NCBI RefSeq assembly: GCF_008364845.1
Contig: NZ_VTTP01000003.1
Coordinates: 248,001 to 312,000, forward strand
Length of the DNA stretch: 64,000 nt
Origin: Actinotalea subterranea
Lineage (GTDB): Bacteria > Actinomycetota > Actinomycetes > Actinomycetales > Cellulomonadaceae
Direction of reading: 5' to 3'
Part shown: one piece after another, positions 50,955 through 59,981 of the stretch
Numbering within the stretch: position 1 is the first letter of the stretch
How the letters are laid out: each line of letters begins with the position of its first letter
Program-made: the position numbers and the translations under genes
Notes under the pieces: model-generated
Seen by the model: the letters and a program-made list of their open reading frames with translations, nothing else
Databases searched by the model: none
What the model was told of the DNA's origin: nothing

Positions 50955-53582
50955 TCACACCCCCACGAGCTCGCCGAAGGCGGCCAGCTCGTCGATGTCG
51001 TCGGAGAAGAAGGACGGGTCGGCAGCGGCCACCGCTGCCCGGATGTCGAGCAGCTCGGTGACGCGCTCCTTGAGGACCGTGGAGCCCACCAGGCCGTGGT
51101 CGCCCAGCTCGCTGTGCCGCGACGCGTGGTCGTCGACGATGTCGATGATCTCGTCGACCACGATCGCCACGCTCCGCTCGTTGCGGGTGTACATGACGAC
51201 CGTGAGCTCGTCGCGCTGGTCGCTGAGGGAGCCGAGCATGCGGTCGAGCCGCGCCACGGGAGTGATCTGGCCGCGGTACTGCATGACCTCGCGGGAGCCG
51301 ACGTGCTCGACGACCGCCGCCGGGAGCTTCTCGAGGCGCGTGACCGCGGAGAGCGGGATCGCCACGCGGCGCCCGTCGCCGATGCCCGCGACCAGGGTCT
51401 GCACCGTCTGGACGTCGTGCAGGACCTCGTCGCTGCGCAGCGCCCGGGCGTGCTCGCCGACGTCCGCGGCCATCGACCGCCGGGCCAGGCCCTGCACGTC
51501 GAGGATCAGCGAGACGCGTCCGTCGCCCATGAGCGTGGCACCCGCGTAGAGGCCGATCGCCTTGAGACGCGCGGAGAGCGGCTTGACGACGATCTCCTCG
51601 GTGTTCAGCACGCGGTCGACGACGAGGCCGAAGCGCACCGTGTCGGCCTGGAGCACGGCGATGACCGTGCGGCCCTCCTCGCTGCGGTCCGGCACGCCGA
51701 ACAGCTCGCGCAGGTCGACGAGCGGCAGGAGGTCGCCGCGCAGCCGGTACACGGGCGAGGAGCCCACGTACTCGATCGCGCCGTCGGACGTGGAGTCGCC
51801 CAGGGCGACCAGCTCGAGGAGGCTGACCTGCGGGATCGCGTAGATCTCGCTGTCGCACTCGACGGTCACCGCGGGCATGATCGCGAGCGTCAGCGGGATG
51901 CGCAGGCGCCACGTGGTGCCGCGGCCGACGGTCGAGTCGATGTCGACGGTCCCGCCGATCGACTCGATCTTGGTGCGCACGACGTCCATGCCGACGCCAC
52001 GACCGGACACGTTGGTCACGGCCTCCGCGGTCGAGAACCCGGGCAGGAAGAGGAGCTGGAGGAGCTCGGCGGGAGCCATGTTCGCGACCTGCTCGGTCGT
52101 GCGCACGCCTCGCCGCACCGCCGTCGACGCGACGGCCTGCGGGTCGACGCCCTTGCCGTCGTCGGTGATCTCGACGACGACCTGACCGCCCGCGTGGTAC
52201 GCACGCAGCGACAGCAGGCCCTGCGCGGGCTTGCCCGCCGCGACCCGGGCGGCCGGCGACTCGATGCCGTGGTCGACCGCGTTGCGGATCAGGTGGGTCA
52301 GCGGGTCCTTGATGGCCTCGAGGAGGCTGCGGTCGAGCTCGGTGTCGCCACCGATCATCTCGAGGCGCACCTGCCGGTCGCACGCGGCCGCGAGGTCGCG
52401 CACCATGCGCGGGACCTTGGACCACACGTGCTCGATGGGCTGCATGCGCGTCTTCATGACGCCCTCCTGCAGCTCCGAGGCGATGAGGCTCAGCCGCTGC
52501 GAGGCGCGCGCCAGGTCCACGTCGCCGCCACCCTCGGCGAGCCGGGAGATGGCGTTGCGTGCCAGCACGAGCTCGCTGACCTGGCGCATGAGGGCGTCGA
52601 GGAGGTCGACGTCCACGCGGATCGAGCCGTCGGCGGCGCTGCGGGCCGTCGTGGCGTCCGAGGACGGGACCTCCGGGGGCGCCACCGCCTCGGCAGGGGC
52701 GGTCACGGGGGCGGGGGGCACGGCGACCTCCGGGGTGTCGGCAGGGGGGTGCGGGGAGGGCACGACGTCGGAACGCCCGACGTCGGTCATGTCCGGCAGG
52801 ACCGGGTGCGGCGCACCGTCGTCGGCCGGACGGGTCTGCTCGGTGGCGGTCTCGGTCGCGACGGCCGACGCGCGGCCCGTCGCACCCGAGGCGGCTGCGG
52901 CGACCGCAGGCTTCTTCGCCACGACGGGCTTCTTGGCAACGACGGGCTTCTTCGCGACCACCGGCTTCTTGGCGACGACCTTGCGCACGGCCGGGGTAGC
53001 CGGAGCGGGGGCGGCGGGCGCCTCGGCGGCGGGCTCGGGCTCGGCGGGCGCCTCCTCGGGCTCGGCCGCGACCGCGGCGAGCACGGGCTCGGCCGCCTCC
53101 ACCACGGGCGCGGGCTCCGGGGCGGTGGTCTCCACGACGGGCTCCGGCTCGGCGGCGGGCTCCTCGGCGGGCACCGCGGCCTCGGGTGCGTCGACCCGCG
53201 CCTCGAGGACCGCGCGGATCCGCTCGACGACGGGCGCGACGTCGACCGATCCCTCGGTGCCGTCGGCCTCGATGGACTCGAGGATCGCGCGGATGCTGTC
53301 GACCATCTCGAGCAGCACGTCGGTCGTCGGCTGGTCCATGGAGCGTCGGCCGTCGCGGAGCTCGACGAGCAGGTTCTCGCCGGCGTGCGTGACCTTCTCC
53401 AGGGAGCCGAACGCGAGGAACCCGCTCGTGCCCTTGATCGTGTGGATCGTCCGGAACACGCTGCCGAGCAGCTCACGGGCTCCCGGGGTGCTCTCGAGCG
53501 CCACGAGGTCCGAGTCCAGCTGGTCGAGGTTCTCGTGGCTCTCGATCAGGAACTCGTGGACGATCTCGTCCAGGTCTTCCAC
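50955..53582 (-). CDS. cheA: Chemotaxis histidine kinase CheA with repeat linker and second CheW-like domain
   Basis: About 875 residues, longer than the usual 650-700. Order: HPt domain with phospho-His in FRTIHTIKGTSGFLAF (about residue 47), a long Pro/Ala/Glu linker containing four VVAKKP-type repeats (about 195-225), dimerisation helices (LLDALMRQVSELVLARNAIS), ATPase domain (HLIRNAVDHGIE N box; VEITDDGKGVD G1; NVSGRGVGMDVV G2), a CheW-like domain and a second CheW-like domain (DGRRVAIPLSAVTRLEKLPA). The GTG 53582 is preferred: GGAGG lies 5 nt upstream, whereas ATG 53594 has no ribosome site. Confidence 0.95.
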   Translation of the reverse strand: MEDLDEIVHEFLIESHENLDQLDSDLVALESTPGARELLGSVFRTIHTIKGTSGFLAFGSLEKVTHAGENLLVELRDGRRSMDQPTTDVLLEMVDSIRAILESIEADGTEGSVDVAPVVERIRAVLEARVDAPEAAVPAEEPAAEPEPVVETTAPEPAPVVEAAEPVLAAVAAEPEEAPAEPEPAAEAPAAPAPATPAVRKVVAKKPVVAKKPVVAKKPVVAKKPAVAAAASGATGRASAVATETATEQTRPADDGAPHPVLPDMTDVGRSDVVPSPHPPADTPEVAVPPAPVTAPAEAVAPPEVPSSDATTARSAADGSIRVDVDLLDALMRQVSELVLARNAISRLAEGGGDVDLARASQRLSLIASELQEGVMKTRMQPIEHVWSKVPRMVRDLAAACDRQVRLEMIGGDTELDRSLLEAIKDPLTHLIRNAVDHGIESPAARVAAGKPAQGLLSLRAYHAGGQVVVEITDDGKGVDPQAVASTAVRRGVRTTEQVANMAPAELLQLLFLPGFSTAEAVTNVSGRGVGMDVVRTKIESIGGTVDIDSTVGRGTTWRLRIPLTLAIMPAVTVECDSEIYAIPQVSLLELVALGDSTSDGAIEYVGSSPVYRLRGDLLPLVDLRELFGVPDRSEEGRTVIAVLQADTVRFGLVVDRVLNTEEIVVKPLSARLKAIGLYAGATLMGDGRVSLILDVQGLARRSMAADVGEHARALRSDEVLHDVQTVQTLVAGIGDGRRVAIPLSAVTRLEKLPAAVVEHVGSREVMQYRGQITPVARLDRMLGSLSDQRDELTVVMYTRNERSVAIVVDEIIDIVDDHASRHSELGDHGLVGSTVLKERVTELLDIRAAVAAADPSFFSDDIDELAAFGELVGV

Positions 53583-53826
53583 AGCGTCCTCCATGACCGG
53601 CCGTAACGGGGCCTCCGCTACACGTCACGAGGCACATCGGCGGTCGGCTGCGGGATGTGAGGGAAGTCCGTGTCGTCCGGCGTGCGTTCACCCGCTCGCG
53701 GACGAGCGGAGCACGAGGTCAGACGGCGGACGGGCCGCCGCCGACCGCGGCACGCGCTCGCCCGCAGCTGCCGCGGAACACGCGGCCCTGCCCCGCCGCA
53801 GGCTGACCGGCCGGAGGGCCGCGAGG

Positions 53827-54165
53827 TCAGCGGCGGGGCGCGGCCGGCTTCGCGGGGGTGACGGCCGGCTTCGCCGACTGGGCGGCCGGCGTCTCGGGCG
53901 CGGACGCACCACTCGCCGCCGCGGGCGCGGGCGGCGTCGGGGGGCGCAGCGCACGCAGGGCCTCGACGGCGTCGTCGTCGGCCGAGCGCGTCGCCTCGAC
54001 GTTGGCCTGGGTCACGGCCTCGAGGATCTCGGCCCGCGTGACGCGGACCTCGCGCGGCGCGTCGATGCCGATGCGCACGCCGTCGCTGCGCACGTCGATG
54101 ACCGTGATGACGATGTTGTCACCGATGATCAGGCGTTCGCCGACGCGACGACTCAGGACGAGCAT
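53827..54165 (-). CDS. csrA: Carbon storage regulator CsrA with C-terminal tail
   Basis: A 112-residue RNA-binding protein. Residues 1-65 are canonical CsrA (MLVLSRRVGERLIIGDNIVI; GVRIGIDAPREVRVTRAEIL), which blocks ribosome binding at GGA sites and in Gram-positives controls flagellin translation with FliW. The last about 47 residues are a Pro/Ala-rich tail (PPTPPAPAAASGASAPETPA) not found in the usual 60-75-residue proteins. It lies between flhF and cheA. fliW is not in this window. Confidence 0.95.
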   Translation of the reverse strand: MLVLSRRVGERLIIGDNIVITVIDVRSDGVRIGIDAPREVRVTRAEILEAVTQANVEATRSADDDAVEALRALRPPTPPAPAAASGASAPETPAAQSAKPAVTPAKPAAPRR

Positions 54166-54295
54166 GGTTGCGAGACTAACGGCTCACCACGCCAACGGCC
54201 GCGCCGATGGTCCGCACCCGTCCCAGCCCGTGGTAATGATCATGCAATCGGGCTGCGCGAGGCGGCAGCGGCCGCACCCGACACGTCGGTCGGAG

Positions 54296-55687
54296 TCAGT
54301 CCCAGCGCGCGTCGTCGGCGAGGCGCTCGCTCAGCACCGCGGCCCACACGACGGGCGAGGCGGGCAGGCCGTCGACCCAGCCCACGGGTGTGCCGAGGTT
54401 GAGGACGGTGCCCGGCGCCTGCGCGTCGAACGTCGCGGTGGCGGCGACGGCGTCGAACGCCCGGCGCGAGCCGACCCCACGCAGCCAGCGCCGCAGGTCA
54501 GCGGCCTTGCGGCGCGCGTCGACGACCGCCCACGCCTGGTCGGGGTGCAGGGCCTCGAGCAGCATCGCCGCCTCGTCCCAGTCGTCGCGCTCGGGCCCGA
54601 CGCCGAGCGCCACGACCGCGGGGACGTCAGCCGAGACGCGTGCGCGGTACCGGGCGAGGGCCGGCACGGTCTGCAGCCGGCGGCCGTGCCCGGCCACGGG
54701 CTCCATGGCGCCCGCGAGGACGATGTCCTCGGGCGCGACGCCCACGCGGCCGGCCATCTGGGTCGCGGTGCGCAGCACGGTCGCGGGATCGCCGGCGACC
54801 GCGAGCACCTGGCCGGGCGCGACGCGCAGGGCGGGTGCGCGGTCGAACCTGCGCACGAGCTGCGAGAGCGGGACGGGCGCACCGGGGTCCCCGAAGCCCT
54901 GGAGCACGCGCGTGGGGAGCCCGAGCTCGAGGAACGTGCTGATCGTCGAGCCCGAGCCGCGATCGTCAGGCTCCGCCGCACGGGCCGGGGTGGGCGCGGG
55001 CGCGGGCGGGGCTGCCGGGGCGGGCTCGACGGCACCGGCGGCGCCCTCGTCGGGCTGCGGCTCCCCCGCCTGCGCCTCGTCGGCGTCGGGCGCGTCGTCG
55101 TCGGCCTCGTCCGCCTCGTCGTCGGGGGCGTCCGCGTCGGGCGCGGCGGCGTCGTCGGCGGCCTGGGCGGGGAGGGTGGCGCGCTGCGGGACGGGGCCGA
55201 CCATCTGGCGCACGGACTCGAGGATCTGGGCGAACGTCTCGCCCGACGTCGACATGACCGGGGCCGGCGGCTCCTCGGGAGCCTCGGGCTCGTCAGGGCC
55301 CTCCGGGGTGCCGGCTCCCCCCGACGCACCGGTCGGCTCGGCCGCCGCCGGTGCCCCAGCGCCCTCGGGCGCCCCGCCGCCGGCCACCCGCCCCGCGATC
55401 AGGTCCGCGTCCTCCTGCTCGGCGGCGTCGGCCGCGGCGAGCAGCGCGTCGATGCCCGCGGCGTCACCCGGTGCCGTGCCGCGCGGGGCGAGGCGGCGCC
55501 GGCCCGGGCGCACGGGCTCGGGCACCTCGACGGTCAGCTCGTAGTGCTCCTTGGCGAAGAACCCCGCGAACCCGCCGGTGCGGATGCGCTCGGCCTTGAC
55601 GATGCGTGCACCCGGGCCCATCTCGGAGCGCACACGGAGCATGAGGGACGGCAGGTCCTCACCGTCAAGCAGCAATCGCGTGGGCAT
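54296..55687 (-). CDS. flhF: FlhF-like flagellar protein with degenerate GTPase domain
   Basis: A 463-residue protein placed directly after flhA with a 23-bp overlap. The N-terminus is FlhF-like: MLRVRSEMGPGARIVKAERI and GGFAGFFAKEHYELTVEV. Residues about 85-240 are an acidic Pro/Ala/Asp linker. The SRP-type G domain is recognisable by position only: at 295-310 VLAVAGDPATVLRTA replaces the GPTGVGKTT P-loop, and no DTAGR motif is seen. It should therefore not bind GTP normally. FlhF usually sets flagellum placement or number; here a scaffold role is more likely. Confidence 0.75.
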   Translation of the reverse strand: MPTRLLLDGEDLPSLMLRVRSEMGPGARIVKAERIRTGGFAGFFAKEHYELTVEVPEPVRPGRRRLAPRGTAPGDAAGIDALLAAADAAEQEDADLIAGRVAGGGAPEGAGAPAAAEPTGASGGAGTPEGPDEPEAPEEPPAPVMSTSGETFAQILESVRQMVGPVPQRATLPAQAADDAAAPDADAPDDEADEADDDAPDADEAQAGEPQPDEGAAGAVEPAPAAPPAPAPTPARAAEPDDRGSGSTISTFLELGLPTRVLQGFGDPGAPVPLSQLVRRFDRAPALRVAPGQVLAVAGDPATVLRTATQMAGRVGVAPEDIVLAGAMEPVAGHGRRLQTVPALARYRARVSADVPAVVALGVGPERDDWDEAAMLLEALHPDQAWAVVDARRKAADLRRWLRGVGSRRAFDAVAATATFDAQAPGTVLNLGTPVGWVDGLPASPVVWAAVLSERLADDARWD

Positions 55688-57728
55688 CACTGACCACCCC
55701 CACGGTCTCGATCTGCAGGCCGGCGCCCGTCGCCTCGCTGTAGGAGAGCACAGGGAGGCGGGGCACCGCCAGCACCACGGTACGCCGCAGGGCGGGCCGC
55801 AGAGCCGGTGCGCAGACGAGGACCGCTTCGCGGCCGCTGGCCTCACCCTGCGCGGCGAGCGTGCGCAGGGTCGTGAGGATCCGGTCGGCACGTGCGGGGT
55901 CGAGCAGAAGCTGCGACCCGCCGTCGCCGGGACGGACCGACTCGAGCAGCGACTGCTCGAGGACGGGGTCGAGCGTGAGGACGCGCAGCACGCCGTCGGT
56001 CGCGTGCGGTGCCGCGAGCGCGGGGCCGAGGCTCGCACGTGCGGCCTCGACGAGGCCCTCGGGGTCCGTGCTGACCTTGGCGCGCAGCGTCAGGCCCTCG
56101 TAGATGCGGCCCAGGTCCCGCACGGCGACCTGCTCCGCGAGGAGGCCCTGGAGCACGCGCTGGACCTCGCCGAGCGTCAGCAGGTTGGGGATGAGCTCGT
56201 CGACGACCGACGGGTTGACCTGCTTGACGCCCTCGGTCAGCACGCGCACGTCCTCGCGGGAGAGCAGGCGGGCCGCGTTGGCGTCGATGATCGCGCCGAG
56301 GTGGGTGATGAGGACCGAGACGCGGTCGACGACGGTCGCGCCGACCATCTCGGCGCCGTGCCGCAGCTCAGCGGGGATCCACTTGCCGGGCAGGCCGAAC
56401 ACGGGCTCGACGACGGGCGTGCCGCCGAGGCCGTCGAGGTTGTCGCCGAGTGCGAGGAGCCGGCCGCCGGGCGCCTCGCCGCGGCCCACCTCGACGCCCG
56501 CGATGCGCACCACGTACGTCGAACGCGGCAGGTCGACCGAGTCGCGCGTCCGCACGGGCGGGACGACGATGCCGAGCTCCATCGCGATCTTGCGGCGCAG
56601 GCCGCGCACGCGGGCCAGGAGGTCCTGGTCGGTCCCGCTGCCGACCATGTCGACGAGGTCGGGTGCGAGCAGGATCTCGAGCGCGTGCACGCGCATCTGC
56701 TCGATGAGCGCCTCGGGCGTGTCCGCCTGACCCGTCGGGCCGGTCACGGCGGTCTGCGCGGCTGCGGCGACCGTGGCGGCCTCGGCCTTCTCGGTGACGC
56801 CCACGCGCCACGCACCGAACAGGAGCAGCGCACCCACGAGGACGAACGGGATCTTGGGCAGGCCCGGGATGAGCGCGAGGGCGATCGCCGCGGCACCCGC
56901 GATCTGCATGGCCGTGCGGCTCTGCGTGAGCTGCTGGCTCGCGGCCGTGCCCATGTCGGCCTCGGCGGTGGCGCGCGTGACGATGAGGCCCGTCGAGACG
57001 GACATGAGGAGCGCCGGGATCTGCGTGACGAGGCCGTCACCGATGGTCAGGAGGCTGAACCGCTCGAGCGACTCGCCCGCGGACATGCCCATCTGCATCA
57101 TGCCGATCGCGAACCCGCCGAGCAGGTTGATGACCGTGATGATGATGCCCGCGATCGCGTCACCCTTGACGAACTTGGAGCCACCGTCCATCGCGCCGTA
57201 GAAGTCGGCCTCGGCCGCGACGTCGGCCCGGCGCTTGCGCGCGGTGTCCTCGTCGATGAGGCCCGAGTTCAGGTCGGCGTCGATCGCCATCTGCTTGCCG
57301 GGCATCGCGTCGAGGGTGAACCGCGCCCCGACCTCGGCGACACGGCCCGCACCGTTGGTAATGACCGCGAACTGGATGACGACGAGGATCAGGAAGATCA
57401 CGAGGCCGATGACGAGCGAGCCGCCGACGACGAAGTGCCCGAACGCGTCGATGACCTGCCCGGCGTAGCCGTCGCGCAGCACGAGGCGAGTCGAGGCGAC
57501 GTTGAGGCCCAGCCGGAACAGCGTGAGCACGAGGAGCATCGAGGGGAACACCGAGAAGTCGAGCGGCCGCTTGACGTACATGCTCGTGAGGAGCACGACG
57601 AGCGACATCGTGATGTTGACGACGATCAGGACGTCCAGCAGCGCCGCGGGCAGCGGCACCACGAGGAGCAGGACGACGCCGACCACGCCGACCGGGACGG
57701 CCAGCTGGGCGAGGTTCTTGCCTCTCAT
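55665..57728 (-). CDS. flhA: Flagellar export protein FlhA
   Basis: A 687-residue core subunit of the flagellar type III export gate. Eight N-terminal helices (LAVPVGVVGVVLLLVVPLPA onward), the FHIPEP-type loop (VITNGAGRVAEVGARFTLDA then MPGKQMAIDADLNSGLIDED) and a soluble C-terminal domain that docks chaperones. ATG 57728 follows GGAGA; the longer frame upstream is non-family sequence. It is the partner of FlhB and of the FliPQR pore encoded just upstream. Confidence 0.97.
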   Translation of the reverse strand: MRGKNLAQLAVPVGVVGVVLLLVVPLPAALLDVLIVVNITMSLVVLLTSMYVKRPLDFSVFPSMLLVLTLFRLGLNVASTRLVLRDGYAGQVIDAFGHFVVGGSLVIGLVIFLILVVIQFAVITNGAGRVAEVGARFTLDAMPGKQMAIDADLNSGLIDEDTARKRRADVAAEADFYGAMDGGSKFVKGDAIAGIIITVINLLGGFAIGMMQMGMSAGESLERFSLLTIGDGLVTQIPALLMSVSTGLIVTRATAEADMGTAASQQLTQSRTAMQIAGAAAIALALIPGLPKIPFVLVGALLLFGAWRVGVTEKAEAATVAAAAQTAVTGPTGQADTPEALIEQMRVHALEILLAPDLVDMVGSGTDQDLLARVRGLRRKIAMELGIVVPPVRTRDSVDLPRSTYVVRIAGVEVGRGEAPGGRLLALGDNLDGLGGTPVVEPVFGLPGKWIPAELRHGAEMVGATVVDRVSVLITHLGAIIDANAARLLSREDVRVLTEGVKQVNPSVVDELIPNLLTLGEVQRVLQGLLAEQVAVRDLGRIYEGLTLRAKVSTDPEGLVEAARASLGPALAAPHATDGVLRVLTLDPVLEQSLLESVRPGDGGSQLLLDPARADRILTTLRTLAAQGEASGREAVLVCAPALRPALRRTVVLAVPRLPVLSYSEATGAGLQIETVGVVSDAHAIAA

Positions 57729-57816
57729 CGGGGGGTCTCCGGTCTCTGGTGGTCGTTCACGTGACGGGCGGTGCGGGCGGTTGCGGGGCGGTGCGGGCTC
57801 GGACCGCGGCGGGTGT

Positions 57817-58926
57817 TCATGCCGCCTCCGGGACCTGGGTCGGCCCGCCCGGCGGGCGGTGCATGCCGGCCGCGGACCCGCGCCGGCGCAGGGCCATGAC
57901 GAACGCGAGGATGCGCGCCACGGCGACGAAGAGGTGCTGCGGGATCTCCTGGCCCACCTCGCACGCGGCGTGCAGGGCACGCGCGAGCGGGATGTCCTCG
58001 ACCATCGGGATGCGCTTGTCGTTGGCGACCTGGCGGATGCGGGCCGCGACGTGCCCGGCGCCCTTGGCGACGACGCGCGGCGCTCCCGTTCCCGGCTGGT
58101 ACCGGAGAGCGACGGCGACGTGCGTCGGGTTGACGAGCACGACGTCGGCCGTGGCCACCTCCGCGATCATGCGGTTGCGGCTCATCGCGATCTGCTTGGA
58201 CCGGATGGCGCCCTTGAGCATCGGGTCACCCTCGGACTGCTTGTTCTCGTCCTTGACCTCGCGCAGCGTCATCTTCGTCTTCTTGCGGTTGCGCCGCATG
58301 ATGACGATGAGGTCGAGCGCCGCGAGGCCGAGGCCCGCGACGACGGCCGTGCGGATCAGGTCGGAGATCCCGGCGCCGGCGGTGCTCAGCACCTGGGTCA
58401 GGGAGTGCGTGCCGGACCCGAGCATGAACGGGACGAGGCCCTGCACGACCGTGTAGAGGACGGCGCCGATCGCGAGGGTCTTGAGCGCGGCCTTGACGCC
58501 CTGCCAGCCCGCCTGGGGCCCGAAGGTCCGCTTGATGCCGTTGACGACGTTGAACTGCTTGAAGGTCGGCTTGATGCGCTTGGTCGAGAAGTGGATGCCG
58601 CCCTGCGCCGCCGACGCGACGACCGCCGCGATCACGACGACCGCGAGCAGCGGCGCGAGCGTCCCGATGAGGGACTGCATGCCCGTGAAGAGCGCCGTCA
58701 CGGCGGCCTCGGGGTCGGGGTCGGCGATGACGTCGGTGACGACCGTGAGCTGGTCGGTCGCGGCCTTGGTGCCGCTGCTCAGCACCATCGGCAGCATGAG
58801 CGCGCCGACGCCGATGCCGAGCCACGAGGAGAGGTCCTGCGACTTCTCGAGGGCTCCGTCGCGGCGGAGCTCCTTCATCCGCTTCGGGGTGGCCTTCTCG
58901 GTCTTGTCCTGCCCGCCGCTGCTCAT
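57817..58926 (-). CDS. flhB: Flagellar export switch protein FlhB
   Basis: A 369-residue export-gate protein with four helices and the self-cleaving NPTH motif at 266-269 (ADVVLVNPTHVAVALRYQ), needed for the switch from rod/hook to filament substrates. N-terminal DKTEKATPKRMKELRRDG is characteristic. After the normal end there is an extra about 20-residue Pro/Gly tail (MHRPPGGPTQVPEA). It overlaps fliR by 4 bases. Confidence 0.97.
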   Translation of the reverse strand: MSSGGQDKTEKATPKRMKELRRDGALEKSQDLSSWLGIGVGALMLPMVLSSGTKAATDQLTVVTDVIADPDPEAAVTALFTGMQSLIGTLAPLLAVVVIAAVVASAAQGGIHFSTKRIKPTFKQFNVVNGIKRTFGPQAGWQGVKAALKTLAIGAVLYTVVQGLVPFMLGSGTHSLTQVLSTAGAGISDLIRTAVVAGLGLAALDLIVIMRRNRKKTKMTLREVKDENKQSEGDPMLKGAIRSKQIAMSRNRMIAEVATADVVLVNPTHVAVALRYQPGTGAPRVVAKGAGHVAARIRQVANDKRIPMVEDIPLARALHAACEVGQEIPQHLFVAVARILAFVMALRRRGSAAGMHRPPGGPTQVPEAA

Positions 58927-59705
58927 CGCGCCACCTCCAGCACGGTGGTCACGGCGGTGTCCGTCAGCGCGCTGATCAGCTGCGGGACGGCGAGGTAGGC
59001 GGTCGCCCCGAGGCTCACGGTGATGAGGATCTTGAGCGGGAACCCGAGCGCGAACGCGTTGAGCGCGGGGGCGACCCGGGTCAGCAGGCCCAGGCCGACG
59101 TCGGCCAGGAACAGGACCACGATGAGCGGGCCGGCGACCTGCAGGGCCGAGAGGAACATCTCCGTCAGGCCCGTCGTGACGGCCTGCCCCATCGCGGCGA
59201 GGTCGAGCGCGGTGCCGAGCGGCAGGGCGTCGAAGCTCCGGGTGAGGCCCCCGATGACCACCTGGTACGCGTCGGACGCGAAGAGCAGCACGATCGCGGT
59301 CATCGTGTAGAGCCGCGAGAACTGTGCGCCGTTGGACTGGCTCATCGGGTCGAACGCGGCCGCGAGCTGGAAGCCGCCGAAGAGGTCGATCAGGTTGCCC
59401 GCGGACTGCACGGCGGCGAACACGAGCGCGACGAGGAAGCCGAGCGCCCCGCCGATGACGACCTGGAGCAGCAGCTGCCCGATGAAGACCGCGGTGCCCG
59501 ACGCGATGGCGGAGCCGACCTCCGTCCCGGCCGCGGCGGCGGCGCGGGGCGCGGCGACGAGGCCCAGCGCGAGCGCGAGCATCGCCTTGACCCGCCCCGG
59601 GATGGCCCGGTGCGAGAAGGGCGGCGCGATGACGAGGAACGCCGCGATGCGCACGCCCGCGAGCATGATGATCTCGACGGTCGCGAGGGGCAGCGTCAAC
59701 CCCAC
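58923..59705 (-). CDS. fliR: Flagellar export protein FliR
   Basis: A 260-residue, six-helix membrane protein of the FliPQR export pore. Recognisable segments: IIMLAGVRIAAFLVIAPPFS, GFLVALVFAAVQSAGNLIDL and FGGFQLAAAFDPMSQSNGAQ, as in all FliR proteins. Its stop overlaps the flhB start (58923-58926), and it begins 3 bp after the fliQ stop. Confidence 0.96.
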   Translation of the reverse strand: MGLTLPLATVEIIMLAGVRIAAFLVIAPPFSHRAIPGRVKAMLALALGLVAAPRAAAAAGTEVGSAIASGTAVFIGQLLLQVVIGGALGFLVALVFAAVQSAGNLIDLFGGFQLAAAFDPMSQSNGAQFSRLYTMTAIVLLFASDAYQVVIGGLTRSFDALPLGTALDLAAMGQAVTTGLTEMFLSALQVAGPLIVVLFLADVGLGLLTRVAPALNAFALGFPLKILITVSLGATAYLAVPQLISALTDTAVTTVLEVAR

Positions 59706-59708
59706 GGG

Positions 59709-59981
59709 TCAGCCCCCCAGGAGCGTGGGGATGCGCTCGAACATCTCGTGCGTGAACGCGACGGACTCGGAGATCATCCAGTGCCCACCGATGAGGAGGG
59801 CCGCGGCCACGGCGATCGCCTTGGGCACGAAGCTCAGGGTGACCTCCTGGACCTGCGTGATCGACTGGAGCAGGGAGATCGCGAAGCCGACGACGAGGGC
59901 GGTCACGAGCACGGGGGCCGCGAGCTTGCCCGCGAGCAGCATCGCCTGGAGGCCGATGTCCAGGACGGCGTTGGTGTTCAT
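59709..59981 (-). CDS. fliQ: Flagellar export protein FliQ
   Basis: A 90-residue, two-helix subunit of the export pore: ALVVGFAISLLQSITQVQEV then TLSFVPKAIAVAAALLIGGH, the family hallmark. The ATG shares one base with the fliP stop (TGATG), so it is coupled. Confidence 0.96.
   Translation of the reverse strand: MNTNAVLDIGLQAMLLAGKLAAPVLVTALVVGFAISLLQSITQVQEVTLSFVPKAIAVAAALLIGGHWMISESVAFTHEMFERIPTLLGG

Noticed and set aside
50952-53606. An 884-codon plus-strand open frame opposite cheA
   Set aside because: It mirrors the GC-rich third positions of cheA, has His/Asp/Arg-rich composition and no family motif: an antisense shadow. The same applies to the 765-codon frame opposite GH3 (31999-34296) and the frames opposite the chemoreceptors and flhA.
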